Source of the DNA: Thelonectria olida | Lineage: Eukaryota; Ascomycota; Sordariomycetes; Hypocreales; Nectriaceae | Direction: 5' to 3' | Assembly: GCA_020736575.1 (NCBI GenBank) | Contig: JAGPYM010000008.1 | Span: 372,001-436,000 of the forward strand | DNA: 64,000 bases | Part shown: piece after piece, positions 21,022-33,868 of the stretch | Layout of the letters: every line of letters starts with the position of its first letter | Position numbering within the stretch: the first letter of the stretch is position 1 | Translations under genes and position numbers: made by a program | The notes under the pieces: generated by a model | Database searches by the model: none | What the model was told of the DNA's origin: nothing | Seen by the model: only the letters and a program-made list of their open reading frames with translations

Positions 21022-22765
21022 ACGACGTGTCTGGTCTGTGTAATTTTGGCATAGCGTTGTCGTTGGTTTCACGACGACACGCTAGAAGACAAGCAGTGCA
21101 TTTTTGTGTAACATGATTGGGTTCAAACGTAGGACGCAGGTATTGAATACGCCTTGGGTAAGGCGGGCTGGTTTGCCATGAATGTATATCAAGCAGAACC
21201 AGGGGAAGGTTCAAAAGGAACTGCCGGCGTTATGGGAGGTTCGCTTTGAGGGGTTGGGACATAGGATGGCCCTGTCAAGGGTACACACTCACACTTGTTT
21301 TGACTCTGGGTATAACTTAATGAATGCTTTCGAGCAATCTGTTTGCGGGCTGCTTGTGGTTACTGCTGTGTGTTGATGCTGCTCTCCTCCCTAAACCGCA
21401 TTGTTTGATAGCAGAGAGGTGCCGGGTAGATTGTATTTCCACCATGTTGGACACCCCATGCGCCGCTCCAGCAACGCATATACATTGGGTAGTCTCCCAC
21501 TTGATTGATGGACGTCTTCTTCTTCTTCTCCTAACTTACATATAACCATCTATACAGAGAGACAACTGCTCATCAGGGATGGAGGGTCCCAGACGGAACA
21601 ACGGTGATGCATTGAGAGGACACTGCCAAAACGCAAGAAGAAACTCTGCAAAAGACCCTCCGACTTGATATAGAGTCGGTCGAGGCATACTATACAAGAC
21701 AAGTTAAGTTTATATGTCACAACCACACTCGTTGTGAAGCAGTCGGACATCGCCAGAGGCAAGCAGCACACACAGAGGAAGATGGAGCGGCTGTCTCAGG
21801 AGACTTGGTTCTAGGTCATGTGGTCTAACTACTCATCAATTAATTCTATCTAATCATCATGTTTCCATCCATATCTCAATCGTGTGCGATCCATCGGCAT
21901 TGACCATCTATCTTCCTGCTACCCTATCCCCCTTTCCATCGCTCCCGATTAGAACCTTGTACCAGCACTTGATAAAATCTCAAAAACGCAAGGCAAAGCA
22001 CAACACGTCTCGAAAAGCATCGATCCATAGCAAGCACGCACGCAGGAAAACAAAGAGTTCATCTCGAAAAAAGGTTTGTTAATACATGACGTCTTTTTCC
22101 CTTCATCCATCGAAAAACTTGTCTCGAAATCGACATTACATGCCCGTCTCCCCTTGCTCTCGACGCATGAAAAAAGCAGACATACCCATCCATTTCCTGT
22201 CATAGCGAAGACCTTGTTCGCTCTCATGTCGGTGTCTCAGATATATCTTTCGTAGCGTGTGCCGCCTTCATGTCTTGGTCCGAGGTCGAAATGAGTCGTC
22301 CCCTCCATCTTGGCGTGGTCTATATGCAGCAACGAAGAAAAGCAGGTTGCTCGTGCCTCGGCCTCTCTTCTGCCCTCGCCCAAGCAGCCCCATCACATCT
22401 CCGAGCAGTCGTGCGTGTTCAGCCGAGGTTTCTTCGGCGTATTATCGACTTATTGTAGCTCGGAGAGTGAGGGTGAGGTGCCTCGAGAGGCTTGAGGTTG
22501 GTGCAGTGTTGAGGGTAGATGTGCGCATGTATAACCATCCACGTCGAGGGCGCCGAACCAAAAAAATTACCAAAACTCGACAATCATTTTGAAAACAATC
22601 AAACACCAAAGATCCGTTGAACGCCAGTGCTCATGCACCCCTGATTGCCCTTGCCTGTGATCTTACCGGCGCCGAGCATTGTCGAAATCATTCGTTCCGT
22701 CGGCGTATGTACAATTGAACTCGTCGATATCATCGTCGTCTTTATTTCTTCGCTGGAGTGGTGCG
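21022..22765. other. Convergent intergenic region, no gene seen
   Basis: About 1.7 kb between the 3' ends of the mannosidase and Fig1-family genes. AT-richer than the genes, with scattered short open frames of no coding character. Probably 3' UTRs and spacer. Confidence 0.6.
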
Positions 22766-23790
22766 CTACACCATGGCGCTGAGGACGCTCATGCTGAGAA
22801 TCATGACGAGCAGACCGATGGTAACGATGATGAGCAGGGCGAAGGAGAACCAACCCAGAACCATGGCGCTTGTGCCGACACCGCTCTTGACAGCTCCGTT
22901 TCCGAAGTCTTGTGCAATGACCGACGCGGCCACGGATGCTGTATGTTGCCACAGCACCGATACTAACACAAAGATGGACGCAACGAAGATGATGGCGAGG
23001 GCGATTTGGGAGACGAAGCGCGATGGGAAGGGCTTGACTTCTCGCTCGGAACCCTCAGAGTCCTCCTCCTCGTGCCAGCCGGGGAACGTGGCGAGGAGCA
23101 GAAGACAGACAAAGGCGAAGATGATGGCAATGATGCTGTTTGACGACTGTTAGTATGGTTTCAAGCTGTGAGGGGTTGTGTCTTCGCAACTTACATCAGG
23201 TAGGGAAACACAATCATATCCTTGAACTGAGCGGCCAACCAGATCAGGTTCAGCGGATCTTGGTCGACTGAGACCTCCTTCGCAAGGGCAGTAGCATTGT
23301 TGCTGCACAACCATGAACCACCGTCCGGGTTAACACAGATACCAAAGTAGCCCACGCGGGCTGCGAGATGAGCGTCGCCGGCAATGTTCTCGATGGCCGT
23401 GTGCACGTTGTAGTCAACCTGGGCCGTATCGGGAACAGCCGTGTATGATTTGTAGTAGAGCGAGAGGAGGAAAATATCGGGGATGAGTGGTGATGAAGAT
23501 GAACATCCTGCTAGTAGTAGGGCTGCGAGCATGTTAGCGGGTGAAGGGCCATTGAGAGAATGCGTGTGCGCAACTTACAGAGTAGGATGATTGCAACGGC
23601 GATGAGAATCATCAGCACGTGGTGGTATCCAAGAAAAGGTATGAAGCCTACAGAAACCTGGTTAGTAGCGTCCTGTGGAAGATGCGACGCCCCGAGAGAA
23701 ATACTTACGATACCATCCGACTTGGAACTTGGGCATTCGTGAACTCGAGCTACTGCTCGAGCTCGAGCCCGACTCTTCTGATGAGCCCAT
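22766..23790 (-). CDS. Fig1-family Ca2+ regulator / membrane fusion protein
   Basis: Four exons, 23790-23709, 23647-23579, 23522-23195 and 23135-22766, join in phase (introns of 61, 56 and 59 bp) to encode 282 residues. The N-terminus is cytosolic and Ser-rich (a run of eight serines). The first membrane segment is FLGYHHVLMILIAVAIILL. A lumenal/extracellular loop carries the GxFGxC signature (GYFGIC) followed by SWLC, the hallmark of the claudin-like Fig1 family. Three more hydrophobic segments follow (near VFPYLIIIAIIFAFVCLLLL, QIALAIIFVASIFVLVSVLW and LGWFSFALLIIVTIGLLVMI). In yeast, Fig1 promotes low-affinity calcium influx and fusion during mating; in filamentous fungi relatives affect mating, hyphal growth and conidiation. 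Because four small exons make up the gene, it is easily missed. Whether it is the mating Fig1 orthologue or a paralogue cannot be told here. Confidence 0.87.
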
Positions 23791-26073
23791 GGTGAGCGAG
23801 TGTGTACCAGTCCTCCTTCACGATTCGATTCTTGTTTTGCAAATCCAGAATGAGGGAAATGATAGCACACCCACGCCCGTCCTCTTGGGGAGGAGTGACG
23901 GTGGGGTTGCTGGGCGGCGCCGTTCAGCGCAGCGAGGCGCTTAGGAGTCGTAGATGTCTGACGCTCGAGGTGGTGACGAGGCCGTCCGTCCTAGTTGAGG
24001 AATGTCGTTCCCCTGGCAGTTCGTTCGGTTCTGCCCGTCTGTCTCGGGAGGCGAGCGGGTTTCTTCCTAAGTGTTGTCGGTGGAATGCGGGACGGGGCGT
24101 TGTTGTTGGTTGAGGAACAACGAGAGGAAGCCGGCGGCCTGTGAGGTGAGAAGTGAGAAACGAGTGGGAGGTAAGTAAGTTATCACTGCAGGCTTGCACG
24201 AAGAAAAGATTGTCCTGTGACAGAGTAAGTTTGGTCAAACCTTCCTGTGAGTTTCCCAGATGGAAGAGGAAAAGGGAGGAAGGAGAGGGAGAGAGAGTCT
24301 GCCAGGTCAGTTCAGTCAAACAAGTCAAGATCAAGTACCGGAGGCCGGAGAGCTGGATGATGAGTGTGGGTGTGAGTGCGAGTTGATGGTATTGGTAGAT
24401 TATGCGGATGGCTGGGAAACACCTTTTGGGGAAGGAAATGCAGGTGTGCCCCAGCCACGTTTTATTTACCGGAGTTGGCTGGGCAACCATGACGTCCGGA
24501 GGTGGAGCCAGAAGAGGCCCTTGGAGGCGTGTTCAGCGCTCTTTAGGCCCAGTGCTTCAGTGCCAGTGCCCCGTTGGTGGTGGGGCGCCTCAGTGGATCC
24601 GTCCCGGCACCGGGCAACCCGCACGTCTCCTTCCAGGGGTCCAGGCTGCAAGGGCGACAGGGATGGCTGAGCTCATCACTCATGGCGCATCTCTTTTTTT
24701 GGAAGGTTGGGACCGTGACGTGACACGGGGCGACGAGACTCTGCAAGCTACGAAGCAGAAAGGAGTTTGGTGGAGTCTGATCCAGGCACAAAGAATCTTC
24801 AGGACAGACAGCCTGTCCATTTGCAGCCAAACTCTTCATTTACGACCAAGTTTTGCTGGGACTCCAGATCCTCGTCCGTGCCTCCCGACATCCCCCCCAT
24901 GATCTCCGATCTTCCACTCAGCATCTTTTCGGCTCGACGACGACGCCACTTTTGGCCTCCAACTTGACGGCCTTCCTGCATCCATCACCCAATCGTCGAC
25001 TGTTCAGAAACCACTCGGCCTTGTCTTACCTCGTAAATACTGGCCATTAGAACCATGGCGGCATTCGCAGGCCTCGCAGCTGGTCTCGCCAAGGAAGACA
25101 GGGAGGCTTCCAGCCAAGCACTACTTACCACGTCCAGGCCGAGCGAGCCCAGCCAGACTAGGGGGGCCGGGGCACGAATACCACCACGAGTCCAATGCCA
25201 ATGCCGCCGTTGTCGTGACGATTTGGCGTCGTTTCGACAAAGACCCAAGTTCGATCGGGAACCCCTTCGAGCTTCGCCTCATTACAAGAAACCCGGTTGC
25301 CTCGGTCTTCCTTTCACCGTAGCTCCTTTATACTACGTAGGTACTATGTAGTAGGCAATAATGAAACATGGATACCTACGCCGCCTACGAAAGAACGCTC
25401 GCGTGGCTGCCTGTCTTACTCGATCGAGGAAATTCCCGACTTTGGTTTGATTCAGCTCAGCTCGAAATGAAAATTTCCGATATTCCCGAACATGGCTTTG
25501 GTAAATGGCCAACGCTCTCTCGTATTTCCTCAGGCGCTCACTGCTCGTCGCTTCGTCGTACTTCGTAGCACAACCCACTCGGTCCCCTTGCATCAGGTCA
25601 AATCAAGGCCCCTATTTAATAGCGACGTTAGAGAAATTGCTACAAATTACTCTCCTGCTCTTTTATCATGCCCGCATCTGAAGCAACCCAAATATCCAGC
25701 TCAGCATGTTCAGTTGGCCAAGGCGGGCCAAGGCCAAATGCAGCTATTCGGGGCCGTCTCACTGGCTGCCTTATCCACTCCAGCGCTCCCCGTCTGACCA
25801 GCACATCAACACCGTCACTCGAGACAACCTCAAAATATCTCGCCCTCCCCATACACTTTCTCTCTCGGTCGCAGAAATATTTCGTGTCGAACTCAATGAC
25901 GATTCCTGTTCCGAAGTCATGATTAAATATGTACCTATGTAGATGTAGTTGAGCTGTATTCGTATACCGAGTAATTGCATACATACGACGTCCGTGGGGC
26001 GGCATCCTGCCATTCTCACACGTCATCCTCATTGGAGCTTCACAAACGTCGCAACAATCCCGCAAGCCCAACG
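23791..26073. other. Divergent intergenic region, no gene seen
   Basis: About 2.3 kb between the Fig1-family gene and the RINT1/Tip20 gene. Open frames are short and none resembles a known protein. AT-richer toward 25500-26000. Likely two promoters and 5' leaders. Confidence 0.6.
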
Positions 26074-28539
26074 ATGGCGTCCAGAGTCGATCCCGTGCAG
26101 GGCACCTCCCTCGACATCCGTGTCGAGGACTTTCTCGACGACAAGCTCCAGTCCGCCGCAGATCTCGAGGACTTGACCTCTCTCCTTGCCAACGTCGAAG
26201 TCCAACGCAACCAACTCCAGTCCCAGTTAGACGGCGCCATCCAAGAGCTTGAGGAAGCTCGTCGCAACGCCTACGAACGCCAGGACGTCATCGCCGAACG
26301 TATACAGGAGTTTCAGAAGCTTGAGGAGGACATCGCCAGACGCCAGCAGGTCGCTTCCAGCACCGAGGCCCCCGATCATGCTATTGCCCGGTACAAGGAG
26401 TACTTCGACAAGATCAAGAATGTTGAGCTGGCGCAAAACTATCTCATCCTGCTCCAAGATGTAGAGAAGTACCGTACCGAAGCCCGATCCCATTTGCCAA
26501 ACAGTCCCAAGGACGCCCTCGAGCCGTATACCAAGTTGAGACAGCTTGTGACCACTTTGAGGGGCCTACCGGCGCAGGATGGGCTGCACCTCGTCGATTA
26601 TGTCGAGAGGGTGACGGAATCGCTATGGGATGAAATGAAGAAGATCATGTCGACGGAACTTGAAGTCATTCTGAAGCAGAGGAAATGGCCCCAGGTCGAC
26701 CCCGAATCTGAGATGGACGACGAGTGCATCAATTCGTTCGAAAAGCTCCTTGATCTGCAGCTGCCCGACATTCTGTACAGCCCCGGGCCTGTCTCTCTAC
26801 TTCCCGTGGACGTCATGGCTAGCATTTTTATCACCGAGTTCCGGTATCATTTCATGAGCGACAAACAGACGAGTGCGCCTAAAGCATTTGGTTCGCATTG
26901 TCTTCCTTGGTTTCTCTCGCTGATCGAGAAGTGGGAAAACTACTTCCGTAACAACTTAGGCCATCTGCTGGCCTCTAAGTTCCACGATACGCCCGCTGCA
27001 GAAAACATGGCTTACATTGATCCTGTCTGCGCCTTAATTACCTCCATGCTGCCCGTCCTCCGAGAGAAGGCAATGACACTGGTTGGTGAAGCAGTCAAGA
27101 GTCCTCCCTTCTTAAGCGGCTTTCTATCCCAACTCATGACGTTCGACGATAACGTACGACAGAGATTCCGCTATGATGGCGGAGACGCCGAAAATGGCTG
27201 GCCAGGCCTGAGTACACCGATAATCGACGAGCATTTCGATATTTGGTTTCAAGCAGAAAAGGACTTTGCTCTCGAGAGATTCCAGACCATCATGGCGTCA
27301 CAAGACAGTCGCAATATTGACTACGATCATGCTGGAAAGGGCAAGATGAAGCCCACATACGCGGCGGTCCAGATCACTCATCTGCTTAGATCTATAACAA
27401 CGCAGTATGCCAGGGTCCGCAACTTCAAACAGAAGATCCGCTTCTTGATTGGGATTCAGTTGGAAATCCTCGACGGCTTTCACGACCGTCTAAGAGGCTC
27501 CCTTGAAGCATACCAGTCCATCACATCAACCCTAGGCAGAACACTACATGGTGTGACCAAGGAAGAGTTGGCCGCTCTTGAAGGCACTGGTGCCCTAGAG
27601 ACGCTGTGCAAGGTGATTGGAAGTGCTGACCACATTGTCAACACTCTAAAGGATTGGAGTAATGAAGAGGTTCGTCCACCTTGACGTCATGCATGTCAAT
27701 ATAGCTAACCATGGCATAGTTCTTCGTTTCGCTTTGGGACGAGTTGCAGACTCGAGCTTCTAATCGACGAAGTACAAACATCACAAGCTCTCTTAGCTAC
27801 GATGATGTCAAGGGTCGCACCTCGTCAGCAGTAGGACACGAGAGTGATGACGGTGCCCTATTCGATGAAACAGTCGCCGCGTACAGCCAACGCCGCAAGG
27901 CTGGCCTGGATCTCCTTGTCGGCGCTCTCATCGAAGCCAATAGCAAGGCTTTCCGTCCCTACACTCACAACGTTCAGTGGACGACGATTGGCGATATCAC
28001 CGTTCTTGGTATGTTAACCCTGGATGGCTCGAGATTGAATTTATCTTTCTAACTTCCTTCCAGACAACGACTCAGTCACTCCTGAACTTGACGAGCCCAT
28101 CCGCGTCCTCAGGAGCAACTTTGACTTCCTCGCTCGGGCTCTCTCTACAGCAACCTTCCGCCGCGTCTGGCGAGACACCCTCTCCAAGCTCCAGGACCTC
28201 CTCTGGCATGACGTTCTCACCCGCCAGACTTTCACGACCTACGGCGCCACCCAATTCCTCCGCGACGTTGCCGTTCTTCGCGGTATCGTCGACCGCTACA
28301 TCCCCGCTGGCTCTTCGGCCCTCGACAGCCTACACGAGGGCTGTCGGTTGCTGAGTCTACCGGTGGAGGCTGGCGATGGGGGCGTCTTGACTCTCAAGGT
28401 GGCGAGCGATCGCGTCTTCACGGATAACGACCAGGCCCGTAGCGTGCTGGAAGAGATGGGACTGGAGGCAATCTCACCGCCAAACGCAAGGAACATCCTG
28501 CAGCGAAGAGTGGAAAACAGCGAAAACGTGGGATGGTAA
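26074..28539 (+). CDS. RINT1: RINT1/Tip20 family vesicle tether
   Basis: Exons 26074-27669, 27720-28008 and 28064-28539 (introns of 50 and 55 bp) give 786 residues. The ATG at 26074 (CGATGGCG) begins MASRVDPVQG. The open frame extends further left, but without support. An N-terminal coiled coil (about residues 38-95) is followed by the helical RINT1/TIP20 domain, recognisable by GLHLVDYVERVTESLWDEM, FLSLIEKWENYF and, near the end, FLRDVAVLRGIVDRY. Members are CATCHR-fold subunits of the ER-anchored Dsl1/NRZ tether that captures COPI vesicles returning from the Golgi; the human member also binds Rad50. Length fits the family. It converges on the mitochondrial carrier gene with only 233 bp between the stops. 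Confidence 0.9.
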
Positions 28540-28772
28540 TAAAACGTAGAGTTTCTGGGTATTATGTAAAAAGATCCCCGATGCCTTCTAAGATATCTAC
28601 CTCGGTCTACCGCTCCGTCGCAATTTTTGATGTTGAATCCTCTATAGATGTGTTCCAGTAGAGCTAAACAGCCTCTGATGCGTGCTCAAAGCGTCCCGTA
28701 TATAAACCCCTTTTTGCCAATTCCGCCCTGTAAAAATTCGATAACCTGCAAAACGTAGCCAAAAGCCTCTTT

Positions 28773-29946
28773 TTAGTCGAGAGCCCTCAGGGTCATCTCA
28801 ACAACGGCAAAGGTGCCAGCGCTAACGGGCATGGCTCGGAGTAGCGTAGGAGCAATTCCCTTCCAGAATCCGCGTGCGCCCTCAGTGCGCCAGACGGTGC
28901 TGATGCAGGCCCGCATGGAGGGGTACTTCTGGGCAGGCCCGAACCCGTCGGTCTGCATCTTGCTCTTGACGACGTCGAGCGGGTAGCTGGCCAGCCAGAG
29001 AACCTCGCCGGCGAGACCGCCGTAAAAGGCAATCTTGTAGCCGGGGATCTCCTTGCGGTCGATGCGGTTGCGGGCGGCGTCCGAGTTCATCAGGTACTCG
29101 AACGCGGTGAACCAGGCGCCGTAGGCAAAGGCCTCGCGCCAGATGGTGACGACCTGGCCGCGATAGACGCCGCTCAAGATGCCGTCGTGCGCGCCGACCT
29201 TGCGGATGCAGTCGAGCGGGCCATTATACAATCGCGCGGCTCCGTGAGGCTGGCTCTGCAGCCGGATGCGGATGTGTTCGATGGGGCCGGAGAGGACCGA
29301 GTTGGCGACGCCGGCGAAAGCACCCGCGCCGGCGTATTCGGCGTAGGACAGTTCGGCAGGACGGCCGGCGGCCTTGTTGCGGTCCTCGAACCACCGACGG
29401 GCCTTGTGGAAGGCGCCGAACTGAACGGAGACGCAGGCGCCGATTCCGACGAGGGGGGTCAGAGTGCCCTTGTAGAAGGCGAGGGCGCCTTCGTTGCGGT
29501 AGATGGAGGCGGCGGCGTTGAGGGCGGACGAGTATTGGGACGAGGTCTGGAGACGGACCTTGACAATGTCAAAGGGTTGGCCTAGCAAAGCGCGGTTAGT
29601 TGCGTGTGTGCGTGTGCAGATGAAAGAGAGTCTCGTGTAGCCTTTCACAGATGCAGATATTTGTGGCGCTTTCCCCAGCTCTTTCATCTTATCTCGAGAT
29701 CTTGCATTTCCCCTCATTTGAGATCTCGGGCTCGCAGCCAGCATCGTCCTTGTTGCACTGCACCCAACGATGCAAGGCTAGGTCTCCGAGATACACAGCC
29801 GCCGAAAGAAAAAAAATTAAATGAACGATTGACTTACCGAGTAACACCTGCGCAATTCCTCCCACGGCACCGGAAAACAGGTCCTTTGCGACCTGGACGC
29901 CGTTGCCCTGCTGCGGCGCCTCCACCTCAATGGCCGAAGCGTCCAT
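28773..29946 (-). CDS. Mitochondrial carrier, Ymc1/Ymc2-like
   Basis: Exons 29946-29838 and 29581-28773, separated by an unusually long 256-bp intron, encode 305 residues, the typical size of the SLC25 family. Three tandem carrier repeats each show the signature: QPFDIVKVRLQ, then SGPIEHIRIRLQ, then SYPLDVVKSKMQ. The second repeat departs from PxD to PIE, which together with GPLDCIRKV resembles the yeast Ymc1/Ymc2 subgroup (amino-acid and glycine-linked transport across the inner membrane) and, more distantly, carnitine carriers. Exact substrate is inference. The intron interrupts the first signature, leaving only the first 36 codons in exon 1. Confidence 0.88.
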
Positions 29947-30859
29947 CTCGCTTGAGCCCCACGGACGGCAGTTGGAAACTCGCACGAAGTTCTCGCTGGA
30001 TTCAAGACCCAATAAATTGGCCGGTCGCTGTAAAGAATAACAAAGCACGGGGACAGCGCGAGTCGATTGCCTTGGGGCAACAAAAGAACGAAGGGAGAGA
30101 GGAAAAAAAAACACGGCGATAAGTAAGAAACCGGTCGACGGAAGGCGCCTCTAGATATCAAATCTGGGGTTGCGGAGGGCACCCAGCAAATGACGTGCTA
30201 AGATTACAAAGCCGTTACCGGCGCGGCATATCGGGGGCCTGATATGCAGATAACCCGACCGAACTGCCTTCCTACAAGCATATGTGTCGCTTTGCCCCCT
30301 CCCCCGCAGTGTCTTCAGAAGGCGTGAAAGATGGAAAGAAGGGCCAGAGCGATTCATGCGTGTATTGAGGTTCTCTTTAGCATTTTCTTTGCCGCGCAGA
30401 GGTTCTTCTGTGAGAAGCGCGGGCCGCCGATTAGGCAGTTCTTACCGAAACCGGTCAATTGGCGACCGGAAGTCGGCTTATCGGGACGCGAGTTTCGGTT
30501 GGTTTCACCGAGGGTCCGTCGGTCATTTAGGTTGAACGATTCGGGCGGCATACCATGCCGAATTCCAATTCAATATTCTCACATCCCTAGGGGTAGCCGC
30601 GAGCCGCGCTACACTATAATTATTACGGCATGCGCCCATTGAGTCGAAGTCTGGGAGTATGAGAAACAACAGCACCCATCTGGATACTCGCCATGATGCC
30701 CTCTATCTAAGCAGCATCTATCAAACAGCATCTATCACAACGGCACTTCTCCTTCAACACAGCCCAAAATCCCCAACACGCAGCAGACTTAGTACTTTTG
30801 ATATACATGGTCCATCTCTTCCCCCCTCTATGCAGTAATATGCGTCTGCGCTCTACTGT
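29947..30859. other. Intergenic region, no gene seen
   Basis: About 0.9 kb between the carrier gene's 5' side and the 3' end of COG3, both on the minus strand. No convincing open frame; presumably the carrier promoter and the COG3 3' UTR. Confidence 0.6.
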
Positions 30860-33361
30860 TCAATATCGTCTAACACCCGACTTGGTGTCCTTTGCCTCGC
30901 TCTGTGCTTGAGCATGCTGCTCAATCGCCTCTTTCAGCTTCCCAATCACTTCAGGTTGGTTGCTAAACGCATTCTGAAGAATCGTCTCCAATTCCGTCTC
31001 CACCTTCGCAATTGGTTTGACCCCGGTTTTCCTATTGCGAGAGTCATTCATCAGAGTGCCCCACCGCTGAGTGAAGGCATAGATGGACTGTCGGAGCAAT
31101 TCATCCAACTGCTCGTTCATGTCTTCCACGGTCAAAGTCTTGGCTGTCACTGAAGGAGTCCCCCGTGACCACAATGATCCACTGATGATGTTGGAGAAGA
31201 ATCCAACCCAGTTCTGTGGGCTTAGTGTATCCCAAATGTGGCTGAAATGTTGCATCGAGTTCGCGTGGTTCCTGATGTCTCCGATTTCCAAGGACACCAG
31301 CTCGTTCTTAATGATGAGAAGATTTTTCACCATGAAGAGATCTGCATCAGTGCCGTTCTTAAGATATCTCATTCTCGCTTCTGCCCGTTGAAGCACCTGA
31401 ATTGTCTCTCTCACAATCCTAAACACTATGGCACTATTCTTCGCCTTGGAAATGGTTAGTTAGGCCAAGCAGGCTGTCTGGGGCAAACTTACTGCTCGCT
31501 CTTTAGGCATGCAATGTTCATACATGGCCAACAGTTTAACCGCTTGCTTGACCAACGGGTATGCATTGGACGATGCTACCCCGCCTATTACCGGGCCAAT
31601 CTTCAGCGCACTATCTTGGGCTGAACCCTTGGTGATCGATTTGGCGACTTCTGCCTCAAAGGCAGAATCCGTCATTGGCCAGAGATGGTGAACAAGCAGT
31701 TGCGAAGTATACTGCTTGCATTTTGCAAAAAAAGGCGACTCCTCGTCATCCACTTCCGCGCCAAAATACTCATTTGTCAGCCATCCGACCACATTGCAAG
31801 CAATTTGCAATGAACCTGCTTGTAGGATCGGTTGGAGAGTCGTCATTATCGGCGCCAGGTTGCCGGGGTGAGCAATGGTAGTGTTGATGGTCTTGATCGA
31901 CTGGAAAACCGAGTCAGGCGCTGTATGCCACATTGGCTCCACATCAAAGATCCTCAGAAACAAGCTTTCCTCGTTGTATATACGCTCGAAGCTCTGCTTG
32001 ATGAAGTTTCGTGATGCAGTTTCGGCAGAGAGACTTTTGACCTCCTTGTGGAACTCTGCGATATCGGACTGTGTCATCAACTTCAAATCCCGGTCTCGAG
32101 TTGTGAAGTGTGTGTAGAAGGTGTTTTTAGCCGTATTCGCATAGATGTCAAAATGGGTGCAATCCTCGGCTTGCTTGCCATAGTAGTCGTATGCGCGGCG
32201 TATCACTCGACGAATGTTAGGGATCAGTCCGTAAGAGTCGAGCATCATTTCTTGGAAGCGACCATAGGCCAAAGCGTGACGTGCCGACTCTGATTTCGTG
32301 GCAGTAATTTGACGAGAAATGTCCGCTGAAACTTTTTCGAGACGTGTCTTGTAGCCATGCTCAAGGAGATGGAGCGCCTTGACGAGTAAAGCATTGTATC
32401 GGGCCAGGTAGGTGTCACGATCGCGATATGCTTCCTGGGAGATTGCGTTAGTCGGTTGAGGTGCAAGAGCCTCGAAAGTCTTACATGTTTTTCCATGAAG
32501 ACAACGCAAGCATCAATGTTCTCAATCATGTCTCCAAACGGATCATCGTCCACCAATCGACTTGCACCAGGCGCATTCAGCCCTCTTGTGGCATTGTCGA
32601 GGTAGTCGTAATAGTACAAATCAGTTCCCACTTCGTCTGCTAAAGTTTCGAGCCGTCTCTGCTCTTTGAGGAGATCTTCGCATTGGGCTTGGAAGGTTGA
32701 TGTCTGCACTTCGACAGACTGGAAGGAGTTGGAGAGAGATGTGAGGAGTTTTAGTGTCGTATTGGCGTTGTCAATCAATCCATCCAGATGCCGTTCGGTG
32801 AGGGTAAGCTGATCTCGATACAAGCTACATCACAGTCAGTTTTCGGTTCCATGGTGCGCCTCTGCACCCTATACTTCTGCATACAGATATTCTTGCTGGC
32901 TCGCATCTAGTAATTGCTCCTCGTACGACTCAAGATTCTTGGGGTCTTGGCTTTCTGGCTCGCTAACAGATTCAGGAAGGTTTAAAGCTTCCCATCTTCT
33001 GTTCCACTTGCCGGTCTTTTTGCGCCGCTCTTTTCCATCCTTCGAGAGTTCTTGCTGGACAATGCGGTAGAAGTCGGAGTAGGAGCTCGCTCGGCGAAGT
33101 ACTGATGGTTCAGGGGGGTCGTTTGTGTTTTCTACGTCCTCGTAGACATGCGGCAATGGCACAACTACATCGGTAGGTGTTCCCGCGCCCTGCGACAAAC
33201 ATGGTGAGCTTCAACGGCGCAAGGTGGGACGTGAGGCTAGGACAAACGTTGGGCTGCTGGAGCAGCGACTCCTTACGGCGGTGGCCATGTCCTGGATTGC
33301 TGGCATGGCCCTTCTTTCCCGTAATCTCTGGTACAAAGCTGTACCACGAGTCTTCGTACAT
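30860..33361 (-). CDS. cog3: Conserved oligomeric Golgi complex subunit 3
   Basis: Five exons, 33361-33248, 33189-32885, 32824-32485, 32434-31493 and 31444-30860, join in phase to 761 residues. The second donor must be GTATGC at 32884: the nearby GTATAG would shift the frame. The protein starts MYEDSWYSF. The Sec34/COG3 domain occupies about residues 110-270 (LLYRDQLTLTERHLDGLI, then coiled coil, YYDYLDNATRGLN), followed by a long helical legs region. COG3 is a lobe A subunit of the COG tether for retrograde transport within the Golgi, which keeps glycosyltransferases in place. Length and order fit the family. It is divergent from the fmp25 gene, with 507 bp between start codons. Confidence 0.92.
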
Positions 33362-33868
33362 GTTGTGCGGAAAATTTGAAGCTCGAAAGCTCGCGGGGAG
33401 CACTCGATTGGCCGGGTCTGCTTGAAGCCACGCAGCAGGCGTTGGAGGTTAACGGAGACGTGTGCTCCGAGGCGCCGATGGCGGGACACGGGGCAAGGAA
33501 GGCGCAAGGGGATGAGGGTGGGGAATATCCGTGCGGCCTTCCCAGCTCCCACCCCGCTGGTGCAGTGGCCCCGTTGGAGATGTTGTGTGGCGCAGATCGT
33601 AGCTCACCATCACTAGTTACTCCGTACTTTCATGTCAAGTTGTGGCAGGTGTGGCGGTGCGAGCTCCCTGGGCCTGCCACGAGCCAAAGAATTTTGCTGA
33701 CCCAGCTCCCATCTATCTCAATTCGGAGATTGGGGTATCTAACTTACCTGGTCTATATGACCTCACCACCATCTGTACATCTAACTCGAGGGATTGGGTT
33801 TTGTCGGCAAATTGATTCAATTGCGCCTACGGAATCCATTCATCTGGGCTGATCTTCGCCTCAGCATC
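33362..33868. promoter_or_regulatory. Shared divergent promoter region cog3/fmp25
   Basis: The 507 bp between the two divergent ATGs must contain both promoters. No clear TATA box or known element was recognised. Confidence 0.5.

Noticed and set aside
32870..32885. GTATAG as the donor of COG3 intron 2
   Set aside because: It leaves phase 0 where the next exon requires two bases; GTATGC restores the frame and gives EYLLYRDQL.
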